From an uncultured Massilia sp. (GTDB taxonomy: Bacteria; Pseudomonadota; Gammaproteobacteria; Burkholderiales; Burkholderiaceae), in the NCBI GenBank assembly GCA_946886065.1, contig CAMPHU010000016.1:1-39195 (forward strand): a stretch of 39,195 nt of DNA. Reading direction: 5' to 3'. Numbering within the stretch: position 1 is the first letter of the stretch; each line of letters begins with the position of its first letter. Shown piece after piece: positions 6,672-15,719 of the stretch. The notes beneath the pieces were generated by a model, which was not told where the DNA came from, ran no database searches, and saw nothing but the letters and a program-made list of their open reading frames with translations. Both the position numbers and the translations under genes were made by a program.

Positions 6672-8015
6672 ATGAGCAAGAACCCGCATTTCGACTTCCA
6701 CAACGACTTCCCACCCGACTTCACCTGGGGCGTCGCCACCAGCGCCTTCCAGATCGAAGGCGGCTGGGACGCCGACGGCAAAGGGCCCTCGATCTGGGAC
6801 AGCTTCTGCCTGGACCGCGCCAACATCAAGGACGGCAGCGACGGCACGGTCGCCTGCGACCACTACCACCGCTACCGCGAGGACGTGGGCATCATGGCGT
6901 CGCTGGGCGTGGACGCCTACCGTTTCTCGATCGCCTGGGCACGCGTCCAGCCGGACGGCAAGGGCGCCTGGAACGAAGCCGGCTTTGCCTTCTACGGGCG
7001 CCTGCTCGACGAGCTGGCCGCCCGGAACATCCGCGCCCACGTGACCCTCTATCACTGGGACCTGCCCCAGGGCCTGCAGGACGGCGGCGGCTGGCTCAAC
7101 CGCGATACGGCTTACCGCTTCGCCGACTATGCGCGCGAAGTGGCGCGCCGCTTCGGCAACCGGGTCGAGGCGATCGCCACCCACAACGAACCCTGGTGCA
7201 CGGCCAACCTCGGCTACGGCAACGCCCAGTTCGCGCCCGGTGTGGCGGACCTGAAGCAGTCGATCCAGGTCTCGCACCACCTGCTGCTGTCGCACGGCCT
7301 GGCGATGACGGCCATGCGCGAAACCGGCTGCGCGGCCAAGCTGGGCATCGTGCTGAACCAGTGGACCGCCGATCCGGCCACCGGGTCGCCGGAAGACCGC
7401 GCCCTGGCCGAATTCGAATACGCCCGCTCGACCCAGTGGTTCATGGACCCGATCTTCAAGGGCCGCTATCCGGAGCTGGCGCTGCGCGGCCACGGCGCCA
7501 ACGCGCCGGTCGTGCAGGACGGCGACTTCGAGATCATCCGCCAGAAGATCGACTTCCTGGGCTGTAACTACTACTTCCGCGCCTGGTGCAGCAGCGCCAA
7601 CCCGCCGGTGCCCGCGCCGGCGCCGCACGGCACCACCGACATGGGCTGGGAGATCTTCCCGGAAGGCCTGCCGGAACTGCTGCTCAAGCTGAAGGCCGAG
7701 TACCCGGACCTGCCGCCGGTCTACATCACCGAGAACGGCATGGCCAATCCCGACCAGCCCAACGGCGGCCAGGTGCACGACCCGGAGCGCATCGCCTTCG
7801 TGCGCAGCCACCTGGCCGCGCTGAAGCAGGCCATGGACGGCGGCGTGGACGTGCGCGGCTACTTCCTCTGGAGCCTGCTCGACAACTTCGAATGGAACTC
7901 GGGCTACAGCAAGCGCTTCGGCATCGTCCACGTGGACTATGCGACCCAGCAGCGCACGCTCAAGGACAGCGCGCTGTGGTACCGCGAATTCATCGCGGCG
8001 CGCGCCGAAGCCTGA
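6672..8015 (+). CDS. GH1 beta-glucosidase (cytoplasmic)
   Basis: A 447-residue glycoside hydrolase family 1 enzyme of normal length. The acid/base is Glu173 in THNEPW and the nucleophile is Glu354 in YITENG. The N-terminal [18 protein letters not shown] and the C-terminal [20 protein letters not shown] are standard family signatures. It hydrolyses beta-1,4-linked glucosides such as cellobiose to glucose by the retaining mechanism. There is no signal peptide, so it acts in the cytoplasm on imported sugar. The ATG at 6672 is preferred: a start 24 codons upstream would fall within ~10 bases of the predicted transcription start. The Shine-Dalgarno sequence is weak (GAGAC). It is first in an operon with glucokinase (32-bp gap), a transporter, a GH9 enzyme and an oxidoreductase. 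Confidence 0.95.
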   Translation: MSKNPHFDFHNDFPPDFTWGVATSAFQIEGGWDADGKGPSIWDSFCLDRANIKDGSDGTVACDHYHRYREDVGIMASLGVDAYRFSIAWARVQPDGKGAWNEAGFAFYGRLLDELAARNIRAHVTLYHWDLPQGLQDGGGWLNRDTAYRFADYAREVARRFGNRVEAIATHNEPWCTANLGYGNAQFAPGVADLKQSIQVSHHLLLSHGLAMTAMRETGCAAKLGIVLNQWTADPATGSPEDRALAEFEYARSTQWFMDPIFKGRYPELALRGHGANAPVVQDGDFEIIRQKIDFLGCNYYFRAWCSSANPPVPAPAPHGTTDMGWEIFPEGLPELLLKLKAEYPDLPPVYITENGMANPDQPNGGQVHDPERIAFVRSHLAALKQAMDGGVDVRGYFLWSLLDNFEWNSGYSKRFGIVHVDYATQQRTLKDSALWYREFIAARAEA

Positions 8016-8047
8016 CCGCACGAAAAAAACAGAACAAGGAGGAGACA

Positions 8048-9109
8048 ATGCAATCCAGCTATCACGAAGGCCAGGGCGGCCAGCGCCTGCTGGCCGACAT
8101 CGGCGGCACCAATGCGCGCTTCGCGCTCGAAGCCGGCCCGGGCGACATCGGCGGCCTGCGCACCCTGGCCTGCGCCGATTTCCCGCGCTTCGAGGACGCC
8201 GTGCATACCTATCTGGAAGTCGCCGGCAAGCGCGTGCGCCATGCCGTGATCGCGATCGCGAACCCGGTCGACGGCGACGCCATCAAGATGACCAACCATC
8301 ACTGGGCCTTCTCGATCGAGGCCGCGCGCCGCGAACTGGGCCTCGATACCCTGCTGGTGGTGAACGACTTCACCGCGCTGGCGATGTCGCTGCCCGTGCT
8401 GACCCCTGCCGACCTGGCGCAGGTGGGCGGCGGCGCGGCGCGTCCCGGCAGCGCCATCGGCCTGGTGGGCGCCGGCACCGGCCTGGGCGTGTCCGGCCTG
8501 GTGCCGGCGGAAGGGCGCTGGGCGCCGCTGCACAGCGAAGGCGGCCACGTGGCCTTCTCGCCGATGGACGAGCGCGAGCTCGAGGTGCTGCGCTATTGCT
8601 GGCGGCGCTACGACCACGTCTCGGCCGAGCGCTTCGTGTCCGGCCCCGGCCTGGCCCTGATCCGCGAAGCGCTGGCCGCCAGCCGCTGCCTGCCCGTGGA
8701 CCTGTCGCTGGAACCCGCCGAGATCGTGGCGCGCGCGCTCGACGGCGGCGACGCCCTGTGCCGCGAAGCCGTGGACTGCTTCTGCGGCATGCTCGGCACC
8801 GTCGCCGCCAACCTTGCCGTCACCCTGGGCGCGCAGGGCGGCGTCTACATCGGCGGCGGCGTGGTGCCGCGCCTGGGCGCCTACTTCGCCGCCTCGCCCT
8901 TCCGCGCGCGCTTCGAAAGGAAGGGCCGCTTCTCCGCCTACACCGCCCAGATCCCGACCTGGCTGATCACCGCCTCCACCCCGGCGCTGCTGGGCGCATC
9001 CAGCATCCTGGACCAGCACCTGGCGCGCGAGCAAGCCGCCCGCCCGGGCCGCACGCTCATGGCGCGCGCGGGCGGCCATTCCCTGCGAGGCGAGCATGCA
9101 AGCTGCTAA
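8048..9109 (+). CDS. glk: Glucokinase (PF02685 type)
   Basis: A 353-residue protein with the ATP- and sugar-binding signature [17 protein letters not shown] near the N-terminus, [15 protein letters not shown] and EGGHVAFSP. These mark the proteobacterial hexokinase-like glucokinase rather than a ROK-family kinase. It phosphorylates cytoplasmic glucose to glucose-6-phosphate, which fits directly after the beta-glucosidase. The start at 8048 is fixed by a strong AGGAGGAGA five bases upstream. The C-terminus is a little longer than the roughly 320-340 residues usual for the family, with an Arg/Ala-rich extension after [12 protein letters not shown]. Its last 14 bases overlap the start of the transporter gene, which suggests translational coupling. 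Confidence 0.94.
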   Translation: MQSSYHEGQGGQRLLADIGGTNARFALEAGPGDIGGLRTLACADFPRFEDAVHTYLEVAGKRVRHAVIAIANPVDGDAIKMTNHHWAFSIEAARRELGLDTLLVVNDFTALAMSLPVLTPADLAQVGGGAARPGSAIGLVGAGTGLGVSGLVPAEGRWAPLHSEGGHVAFSPMDERELEVLRYCWRRYDHVSAERFVSGPGLALIREALAASRCLPVDLSLEPAEIVARALDGGDALCREAVDCFCGMLGTVAANLAVTLGAQGGVYIGGGVVPRLGAYFAASPFRARFERKGRFSAYTAQIPTWLITASTPALLGASSILDQHLAREQAARPGRTLMARAGGHSLRGEHASC

Positions 9110-10433
9110 GCGCGCCGCCTCCCCGCTGCTCTGGGTGCCGACCGGCTACTTCACGATGGCGCTCGGCTACGTGATGCTCACCAGCGTCACCGCGATCATG
9201 TTCAAGAACCTCGGCATGGACAACGGCCGCGCCGCGCAGTATTCGAGCCTGCTGATCCTGGCCTACACCGTCAAGCCCCTGTTCGCGCCCTTCGTGGAGA
9301 TGTACCGCACCAAGAAGTTCTTCGTGCTCTGCGCCCAGGTGCTGATCGGGGCGGGCTTCGCCGGCGTGGCCCTGCTGATGGAGCTGCCCGGCTACATGAG
9401 CTTCCTGATGGCGATCTTCTTCGCGCTGTCCTTCATCGGCGCCACCCAGGACATCGCCAGCGACGGCGTCTACGTCACCTCGCTCGACGCGCGCTCGCAA
9501 TCGCTGTATTGCGGCATCCAGAGCCTGTCGTGGAACATCGGCCCCATCGTCGCCGCCGGCGGCATGGTGTTCCTGAGCGGCTACCTGCACACCGCCGTGT
9601 TCGGCCACGACCCGAAAGTCTTCGGCCCGGACTGGATCGACGCCTGGCGCATCATCTTCCTGCTGGTGGCGGCCATCACGCTGCTGATGGCCGCCTGGCA
9701 CTGGCGCGTGATGCCGGAAGGCGCGCGCGCGGCCGATACGCCGGGCAGCGTCAGGGACGCGGGCCGGATCCTGCTGGACGCCTTCGTGACCCTGTTCCAG
9801 AAGCGCGACGTGTGGCGCATGATCGCCTTCGCCTTCCTGTTCCGCCTGAGCGTGGGCTTCCTGGAAAAGATCGGCCCCTTCTTCATGGTCGACCCGGCGG
9901 CGAAAGGGGGCCTGGGCCTGTCGAACGAGATGCTGGGACTGATCTACGGCACCTACGGGCTGGCGGCCGTGCTGCTCGGCTCCCTGCTGGGCGGCCTGTA
10001 CGTGGCCAGGCGCGGCCTGAAGCGCACCCTGTTCGTGCTGTGCTGCGCGATCAACATCCCCAACGCGGCCTTCCTGGTGATGAGCATCTACCTGCCCTCC
10101 AGCCTGATGCTGGTCACGCTCGGCGTGGTGGTCGAGAAGTTCTTCTTCGGCTTCGGCGCGGTCGGCTTCATGATTTACCTGATGCAGCAGCTTGCGCCGG
10201 GCAAGTACACGACGACCCACTACGCCTTCGGCACCGGGCTCATGGGCCTGTGCAACCTGGTGACCGGCGTGGTCAGCGGCCACCTGCAGGAGATGATGGG
10301 CTATGTCAGCTACTTCGTGTTCGTGATGGTGGCCACCATTCCCTCCTTCCTGGCCACCTGGTTCGCGCCCTTCCACCACGACGACGGCAGCGAGCCGGCC
10401 GCGAGCGCCGGCGGCAAGGCGGTGCCGGCATGA
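9096..10433 (+). CDS. MFS transporter of the AmpG/PAT-like type, probable cello-oligosaccharide permease
   Basis: A 445-residue inner-membrane protein with about 12 hydrophobic segments. Motifs such as [19 protein letters not shown] and [19 protein letters not shown] resemble the AmpG (peptide-acetyl-CoA/muropeptide permease) branch of the major facilitator superfamily. AmpG itself imports anhydro-muropeptides. This one lies between glucokinase and a GH9 enzyme in a LacI-regulated operon, so import of cellobiose or cello-oligosaccharides is more likely. That substrate is inferred from context only. The ATG at 9096 lies inside the glk 3' end (CGAGGCGAGC upstream). The stop overlaps the next start as ATGA at 10430-10433, indicating coupled translation. 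Confidence 0.87.
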   Translation: MQAAKRAASPLLWVPTGYFTMALGYVMLTSVTAIMFKNLGMDNGRAAQYSSLLILAYTVKPLFAPFVEMYRTKKFFVLCAQVLIGAGFAGVALLMELPGYMSFLMAIFFALSFIGATQDIASDGVYVTSLDARSQSLYCGIQSLSWNIGPIVAAGGMVFLSGYLHTAVFGHDPKVFGPDWIDAWRIIFLLVAAITLLMAAWHWRVMPEGARAADTPGSVRDAGRILLDAFVTLFQKRDVWRMIAFAFLFRLSVGFLEKIGPFFMVDPAAKGGLGLSNEMLGLIYGTYGLAAVLLGSLLGGLYVARRGLKRTLFVLCCAINIPNAAFLVMSIYLPSSLMLVTLGVVVEKFFFGFGAVGFMIYLMQQLAPGKYTTTHYAFGTGLMGLCNLVTGVVSGHLQEMMGYVSYFVFVMVATIPSFLATWFAPFHHDDGSEPAASAGGKAVPA

Positions 10434-12628
10434 AGCGCCTCGCCCTTCCATTCCTGTTGCTGGCGGGCCTGGCCGATGCCCAGGCGGCCGATGGCATCAA
10501 GCTCAACCAGCTCGGCTTCCTGCCCCAATCGCAGAAGCTGGCCGTGGTCCCGCAAGGCGCCGGCGAGCGCTTCGCGGTCATCGGCGCGGACGGCAAGCCT
10601 GTCCTCGAAGGCAAGCTGGGCGCCGCCACGGCCTGGGCGCCCTCGGGCGAAACCGTGCGCGTGGCCGATTTCTCCTGGCTGAGCAAGCCCGGCGCCTACC
10701 GCATCAAGGTCGAGGGCCTGCCCCTGTCCGATCCGTTCACGGTGGCGCAGGACGCCTACCGCGCCCTCAACGACGCGGCGCTGAAAGCCTTTTACCTGAA
10801 CCGCAGCGCGATCGCGCTCGAGCCGAAGCATGCCGGCCAGTGGGCGCGCCCGGCCGGCCATCCGGACGGCAAGGTGCTGGTGCACGCCTCGGCCGCGTCC
10901 AGTGCGCGGCCTGCCGGGACCGTGCTCTCCAGCGCCAAGGGCTGGTACGACGCCGGCGACTACAACAAGTACGTGGTCAATTCCGGCATCTCGACCTATA
11001 CCCTGCTGGCCGCGCTCGAACACTTCCCGGGCTGGTTCGCGCGCCACGACATCGGCATCCCCGAATCCGGGAACGGCGTGCCCGACATTCTCGACGAGGC
11101 GATGTGGAACCTCGAGTGGATGCTGACCATGCAGGACCCGCTCGACGGCGGCGTGTACCACAAGCTGACCAACCTGCGCTTCGACGGCATGGTCATGCCG
11201 CATGCGGCGATGAAGGAACCGCGCTACGTGGTGGCCAAGAGCACCGCGGCGGCGCTCGACTTCGCCGCCACCATGGCCGCCGCCAGCCGCGTGCTGGGCG
11301 CCTACGATAAGCAATGGCCGGGCATGTCGCGGCGCATGCTGGCGGCCGCCGAACAGGCCTGGAACTGGGCCGCGGCCCATCCGGCGGTGCTGTTCAAGAA
11401 TCCGGCGGGCGTGGTGACCGGCGAATACGGCGACGCCCACCTCGAGGACGAATTCGCCTGGGCGGCGGCGGAACTCTACATCGCCACCGGCAAGGACGCC
11501 TATTACAAGGCGCTGCGTCCCGACACCCTGGCCGCCAGCGCGCCTTCCTGGAGCGATGTGCGCGGCCTGGCCTGGATGTCGCTGGCCCACCACCGCGAGC
11601 GTCTCGGCGCGCAGGCGGACCGCGGCCTGATCGCCGCCCGCATCGACGGCCTGGCCCGGCAGCTGGCGCAGGAATGGCGCAGCTCGGGCTACCGCGTGCC
11701 GGTCAAGGGCGCCGACATGGTCTGGGGCAGCAATGCGGTGGTCCTGAACCAGGCCATGATGCTGCTCCAGGCCTACCGCCTGGACGGCCAGCAGGACTAC
11801 CTGCTGGCGGCCCAGTCGGCGCTCGACTATGTCCTGGGACGCAACGCCACCGGCTACTCCTTCGTCACCGGCTTCGGCGCGCGCCCCGTCCTGCATCCGC
11901 ACCACCGGCCCTCGATGGCGGACGGCGTCGACGCGCCCGTGCCGGGCTGGCTGGCCGGCGGGCCGAACCCGGGCCAGCAGGACAGGAAGGATTGTCCGGT
12001 CCCCTATCCGAGCGCCCTGCCCGCGCTTTCCTACATCGACCACGGATGCAGCTATGCCGCCAACGAGGTCGCCATCAACTGGAATGCGCCGCTCGTCTAC
12101 GTGAGCGCGGCGCTGTCCGAACTCACGCCCAAGCCAAAAGCCACAGCCATGAACGATACCCTCGTCCCGCTCGAGGTCCTGCAGCGCCAGGAACAGCTGC
12201 TGCAGTTCGACCGCTTCGACAACGACACCGCGCTCGAGATCGGCCTCAGGCTGATCGACATGGCGCGCACCAGCCGGAAGGCGGTGTCGGTGGAGATCGC
12301 CCGCAACGGCACCGTGCTGTTCGCGCACGGCATGAACGGCACCTCACGCGACAACAGCGACTGGATCCGCCGCAAGAGCAACCTGGTCAACCGCACCGGC
12401 CACAGCTCCTTCTACATCCACAACCAGGTGCGCCTGAACGGCGGCGACCACGACGCCATCCCCGCGCTCGACCCGCGCGAGTACGCGGCCCATGGCGGCT
12501 CCTTCCCGATCGTCATCAAGGGCAGCGGCCAGGTCGGCACGATCACGGTGTCGGGGCTGCCGGGCGCGGAAGACCACGCGATGGTGGTGGCCGCGCTGAA
12601 GGACTATCTCAAGGTAACAGACCTGTAA
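10430..12628 (+). CDS. GH9 cellulase/cellodextrinase fused in frame to a UPF0303 heme-degrading-like domain
   Basis: A 732-residue two-part protein. Residues 1-20 form a signal peptide ([20 protein letters not shown]). Residues ~22-105 are an Ig-like CelD_N domain. Residues ~106-565 are a GH9 catalytic domain with Asp174 and Asp177 in YDAGDYNKY, His491 in HPHHRPS and the acid Glu546 in NEVAINWNAP. GH9 enzymes are inverting beta-1,4-glucanases or exo-glucosidases. After the linker LTPKPKATA, residues 574-732 (from Met574, base 12149) form a complete UPF0303/DUF336-type domain beginning MNDTLVPLEVLQRQEQ, normally a separate cytosolic protein of about 160 residues related to heme-binding HbpS/GlcG proteins. 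No stop or frameshift separates them. No strong Shine-Dalgarno sequence precedes Met574, though internal initiation cannot be excluded. Confidence 0.9.
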   Translation: MKRLALPFLLLAGLADAQAADGIKLNQLGFLPQSQKLAVVPQGAGERFAVIGADGKPVLEGKLGAATAWAPSGETVRVADFSWLSKPGAYRIKVEGLPLSDPFTVAQDAYRALNDAALKAFYLNRSAIALEPKHAGQWARPAGHPDGKVLVHASAASSARPAGTVLSSAKGWYDAGDYNKYVVNSGISTYTLLAALEHFPGWFARHDIGIPESGNGVPDILDEAMWNLEWMLTMQDPLDGGVYHKLTNLRFDGMVMPHAAMKEPRYVVAKSTAAALDFAATMAAASRVLGAYDKQWPGMSRRMLAAAEQAWNWAAAHPAVLFKNPAGVVTGEYGDAHLEDEFAWAAAELYIATGKDAYYKALRPDTLAASAPSWSDVRGLAWMSLAHHRERLGAQADRGLIAARIDGLARQLAQEWRSSGYRVPVKGADMVWGSNAVVLNQAMMLLQAYRLDGQQDYLLAAQSALDYVLGRNATGYSFVTGFGARPVLHPHHRPSMADGVDAPVPGWLAGGPNPGQQDRKDCPVPYPSALPALSYIDHGCSYAANEVAINWNAPLVYVSAALSELTPKPKATAMNDTLVPLEVLQRQEQLLQFDRFDNDTALEIGLRLIDMARTSRKAVSVEIARNGTVLFAHGMNGTSRDNSDWIRRKSNLVNRTGHSSFYIHNQVRLNGGDHDAIPALDPREYAAHGGSFPIVIKGSGQVGTITVSGLPGAEDHAMVVAALKDYLKVTDL

Positions 12629-12638
12629 GGAAGCGGAC

Positions 12639-13622
12639 ATGGAACGAACGATCAGGTGGGGCATCCTCGGCACCGGCCGCATCGCGCACGACTTCGCCGT
12701 GGGCCTGCGCGACGCGCCGGGCGCGGTGCTGGCGGCGGTGGGCTCGCGCAGCAGGGAAAGCGCGCAGGCCTTCGCCGCCGAATTCGGCGTCGAAGGCGTC
12801 TACGGCTCCTACGGCGGGCTGGCGGTGGCACCCGACGTGGACATCATCTACATCGGCACCCCGCATCCGATGCACGCCGAGAATGCGGTGCTGGCCCTGC
12901 GCGGCGGCAAGGCCGTGCTGTGCGAAAAACCCTTCGCGATGAACCGGCGCGAAGCGGGCGAGGTGGTGGCGCTGGCGCGCGCGAAGAACCTGTTCCTGAT
13001 GGAAGCCATGTGGACGCGCTTCATGCCGGCGCTGGCGGAAGTGAAGCGCATCATCGCCTCGGGCGAGATCGGCACGGTGACCCAGGTGCATGCGGACTTC
13101 GGCTTCTCGGCCACCACCGATCCGAACCACCGGGTCAACAAGCTGGAACTGGGCGGCGGCGCGCTGCTGGACCTGGGCATCTATCCGCTCTCGATCGCCT
13201 GCGCCCTGCTCGGCAAGGTCAGCGCGGTGCAGGCCCAGGCGCTCCTAGGCGAGACCGGCGTCGACCTCAGCACGGCCTTCACCATGAAGCACGAGGGCGG
13301 CACGCTCTCGGTCTGCAGCTGCTCGCTGCGCGCCCGCTCGGGTTCCGAGCTGGTGGTGTCCGGCACCAAGGGCAGCGTGCGCATGCACCGCATGTTCCAC
13401 CTCGCCACCCAGGTGACGGTCGAACTGGAAGGCGCGGCCGCGCGCACGATCCCGACGCCCTACCTCGGCAACGGCTACACGCACGAGGCGATCGAAGCCG
13501 GCCGCTGCCTGCGCGAGGGGCTGATCGAACACCCCCTGATGACGCACGAGGACACGCTCAGCCTGATGGGACTGCTCGACACGATCCGCCGGCAAATCGG
13601 CCTGCGCTATCCATCCGACTAG
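12639..13622 (+). CDS. Gfo/Idh/MocA-family oxidoreductase (dihydrodiol/xylose dehydrogenase-like)
   Basis: A 327-residue NAD(P)-dependent sugar dehydrogenase-type protein. It has the Rossmann motif GILGTGRIAHDF (residues 8-19), the family signature CEKPF with the catalytic Lys97, and the substrate-domain motif GGGALLDLGIYP. The overall pattern (EAMWTRFMPAL...HADFGF) is closest to the trans-1,2-dihydrobenzenediol/D-xylose dehydrogenase branch, which can oxidise aldoses such as D-glucose and D-xylose. A role oxidising a sugar released by the operon, or a glycosidic side product, is an inference. AAGGAAG lies eight bases before ATG 12639, and the gap to the GH9 gene is 10 bases, so it is the last gene of the operon. 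No intrinsic terminator was seen after it. Confidence 0.88.
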   Translation: MERTIRWGILGTGRIAHDFAVGLRDAPGAVLAAVGSRSRESAQAFAAEFGVEGVYGSYGGLAVAPDVDIIYIGTPHPMHAENAVLALRGGKAVLCEKPFAMNRREAGEVVALARAKNLFLMEAMWTRFMPALAEVKRIIASGEIGTVTQVHADFGFSATTDPNHRVNKLELGGGALLDLGIYPLSIACALLGKVSAVQAQALLGETGVDLSTAFTMKHEGGTLSVCSCSLRARSGSELVVSGTKGSVRMHRMFHLATQVTVELEGAAARTIPTPYLGNGYTHEAIEAGRCLREGLIEHPLMTHEDTLSLMGLLDTIRRQIGLRYPSD

Positions 13623-13735
13623 CAAGATTGTCTGATTCGCCATCGAATTTTCCTGTCGGAATTTCTTACATGGGGAAAATCCTGCACTGGCGTGCATGTT
13701 TGTAAACGCTTGATTTGTCAATATTACATGCCATG

Positions 13736-13751
13736 TGGCATGAAACATGCT
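13736..13751 (+). promoter_or_regulatory. Sigma-54 (RpoN)-type promoter of the PEP-CTERM gene
   Basis: TGGCATGAAACATGCT matches the -24/-12 consensus TGGCACGNNNNTTGCT with two mismatches. It has the required spacing: GG at 13737-13738 and GC at 13749-13750, exactly 10 bases between. The predicted start is near 13762, about 75 bases upstream of the ATG. The left half forms a 7-2-7 inverted repeat with catgcca (13727-13733). Sigma-54 control fits PEP-CTERM proteins, often linked to the PrsK/PrsR system. The 5' leader can fold into small GC hairpins (13770-13800). Confidence 0.6.
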
Positions 13752-13836
13752 TCTTGGTAACCCGACCGGCGGTACAGCCGGCTGGGCGGCAGCCTGCCGC
13801 GAGCGAAAACATTCAATAACAACGCCAGGGATGACC

Positions 13837-14538
13837 ATGAAACGCTTCAATTACACCTTCGCCGCAGCCGCCGTGGCTGCGCTGTTTGCCAGCAGTAGCG
13901 CCCACGCCGGCGTGATCGGCGTGTACGGCCAGTATCCGAGCGCCGGCGCCCTCACCGGCGGCCTGGGCGCCCACGGCCACACCGTGCTTGCGCTGGGCGA
14001 GCTGAGCGAAGCCTCGCTGGCCGGCATCGACACCGTGATCCTGGGCCGTGACCGCTCGGGCAACAGTGCGCTGGGAAGCTTCGTCCAGGGCGGCGGCAAG
14101 CTGATCACCGAATGGACCTCGGCCTGGTACGGCATGTCCTTGCTGAACGGTTCGGCATCGGATAACTACAGCAATGCCTTCGACAGCAACGTGGTCTTCA
14201 CCGCCGCCGGCCTGGCCGCGGGCCTCGGCGACCAGCTGGGCAGCTATTACACTGATGGCAACTCCAGCCAGTTCTTCCAGGACTTCGGCAACCTCGGCCT
14301 CGGCACCGTCTACGCCACCCGCAACGGCAGCGCCGCTGCGATCGTCGGCGGCACCGTCGGCAAGGGTTTCGTCTGGGTCAACGGCTACGACTGGGCCGAC
14401 GCCCCGGGCTCCGCGAGCTTCCAGCTGCTGGCCAACGAAATCGCCTATGGCGAGCCGACCGGCGTGCCGGAACCGGCTTCGGTGGCCCTGCTGGGCCTGG
14501 GCCTGTTCGGCCTGGCCAGCCTGCGCCGCCGCGCCTGA
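13837..14538 (+). CDS. PEP-CTERM sorting-domain protein
   Basis: A 233-residue exported protein. It begins with a signal peptide (MKRFNYTFAAAAVAALFASSSAHA) and ends with the PEP-CTERM tripartite signal: VPEPAS, a hydrophobic helix and the basic tail LRRRA. Such proteins are cut and anchored by exosortase and usually reach the surface or the extracellular matrix in species that make exopolysaccharide. The middle (GVIGVYGQYPSAGALTGGLG... VILGRDRSGNSALGSFVQGGGKLITEW) resembles a flavodoxin/ThuA-like or glutamine-amidotransferase-like fold in sequence pattern, but I do not recognise a named function. ATG 13837 is preferred over ATG 13831 because AGGG is six bases before it. It ends exactly where the convergent porin gene ends, with no intergenic bases. 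Confidence 0.88.
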   Translation: MKRFNYTFAAAAVAALFASSSAHAGVIGVYGQYPSAGALTGGLGAHGHTVLALGELSEASLAGIDTVILGRDRSGNSALGSFVQGGGKLITEWTSAWYGMSLLNGSASDNYSNAFDSNVVFTAAGLAAGLGDQLGSYYTDGNSSQFFQDFGNLGLGTVYATRNGSAAAIVGGTVGKGFVWVNGYDWADAPGSASFQLLANEIAYGEPTGVPEPASVALLGLGLFGLASLRRRA

Positions 14539-15627
14539 TCAGAAGGTGTGCCGCAAGCCCAGGGCCGCGCCGCCGAGCGTGGCCCCGGGCGCGGCGCCAA
14601 GAGAGTTGATGGCGAAGTCGTAGGCCGCCGCGGCCTCGTTGTCCAGGCGTGTCGCGTACGCGTACACGCTGCTGCGCTTCGACAGCGCATAGTCGTAGCC
14701 CAGGGTCAGGTGGACGGCCCCGGTGCCGGCCCCGCCGCGCACGAAGCCGATCCGGCTGCCTTGCGCTCCTTTCCCCGCTTCTTTCCCATCTCCCGCCCAC
14801 GCCAGCGCCGCACGCAGGCCATGCGCGCCGTGCTGGTGGCTGAATGACACGTAAGCGGCGTTACGCGCCAGCACCCCGCCGGGCAAGCCGTACTTCAGCC
14901 TTTCCACGATCACCGCCACGCGCGACGCGCCGACACTGCGCGCCAGCGCGGCCTTGGCGCCGCTGTCATGCGTCCCCGCGCCCTGGTAGGCATGGTGGCG
15001 CTCGTGGGCCAGCACCGCCAGCCACGGTCCCCGCTCGAACAGCGCCGCCGCCGACAGCAGGGAAGGCCTGGCGCCGCCGGGCAGGCGCTCCTCGCCCAGG
15101 CCATGGGTGAGGCGCAGGCTGACACCGCGCCATGGCCTGGTCCAGTAATGCAGCGAATTGGCCTGGCGCCGGTCGAAGGAAGACAGGTTGCCGGTGTTGC
15201 CCGTCGACGGCGCGGCGCCGTTGGCGAGCAGGCTCATGTAGCCGGCCGTGGTCGGATAGAAGGGATCGAGGCCGGAGGTCGCTCCCGTGTAGGCGGTCGT
15301 CCAGTGGCCGAGGAAAAGCGTGCCGAACGCGCCTTCGAGGCCGACGCGGGTATCGCGCCGCGCGATCTCGCCGGCGCCGGTGTCGGGCGCCAGCGTGCCT
15401 TCGACCTGGAACAGCGCCTGCAGGCCGCCGCCCAGGTGCTCGCTGCCGCGCAGGCCGATGACCGAGCGGTTGTTGGCGATACGGGCCTGCTTCCCTGTGC
15501 CCGATGCCCCCACATATTCGGCGGACAGGTTCAGCCTTCCATAGATCTGCACATTGGTCTGGGCGCACGCGGAAGCGGCGCACAGCGCCACGCATGCTGC
15601 CGCGCTGTGGCGAAGCGTCTTGCTCAT
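14539..15627 (-). CDS. Gram-negative porin (porin_4 type)
   Basis: A 362-residue outer-membrane trimeric porin of the betaproteobacterial OmpC-like class. It has a signal peptide (MSKTLRHSAAACVALCAASACAQ), then NVQIYGRLNLSAEYVG and the typical NNRSVIGLRGSEHLGGGLQALFQVE strand region. Alternating beta strands run to a C-terminal phenylalanine (GLRHTF), the BAM recognition signal. It lets small hydrophilic solutes diffuse across the outer membrane. The start is fixed by AAAGGAGATC upstream of ATG 15627. It lies 92 bp downstream of the glycolipid-binding protein gene, in the same direction and probably co-transcribed from the promoter near 16.3-16.4 kb. If so, it belongs to the same LacI-type regulon. 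Confidence 0.88.
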   Translation of the reverse strand: MSKTLRHSAAACVALCAASACAQTNVQIYGRLNLSAEYVGASGTGKQARIANNRSVIGLRGSEHLGGGLQALFQVEGTLAPDTGAGEIARRDTRVGLEGAFGTLFLGHWTTAYTGATSGLDPFYPTTAGYMSLLANGAAPSTGNTGNLSSFDRRQANSLHYWTRPWRGVSLRLTHGLGEERLPGGARPSLLSAAALFERGPWLAVLAHERHHAYQGAGTHDSGAKAALARSVGASRVAVIVERLKYGLPGGVLARNAAYVSFSHQHGAHGLRAALAWAGDGKEAGKGAQGSRIGFVRGGAGTGAVHLTLGYDYALSKRSSVYAYATRLDNEAAAAYDFAINSLGAAPGATLGGAALGLRHTF

Positions 15628-15719
15628 CGGGATCTCCTTTGAGCGGATTGTGGCCCGCGCGACCGGGAGGCGGCTATCTCCCATCGGAAGGCGCGCCCGC
15701 CCACACTGGCGTGTCTTGC

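Noticed and set aside
9509..12628. Possible much longer GH9 protein starting inside the MFS transporter gene
   Set aside because: The frame is open upstream, but ATG 10430 gives a clean signal peptide and ATGA coupling. The upstream part is an out-of-frame reading of the transporter.
13747..13836. Upstream ATG 13747 as start of the PEP-CTERM gene
   Set aside because: It lies inside the -12 part of the sigma-54 promoter and would add a non-signal-like N-terminus. ATG 13837 gives a proper signal peptide and ribosome binding site.
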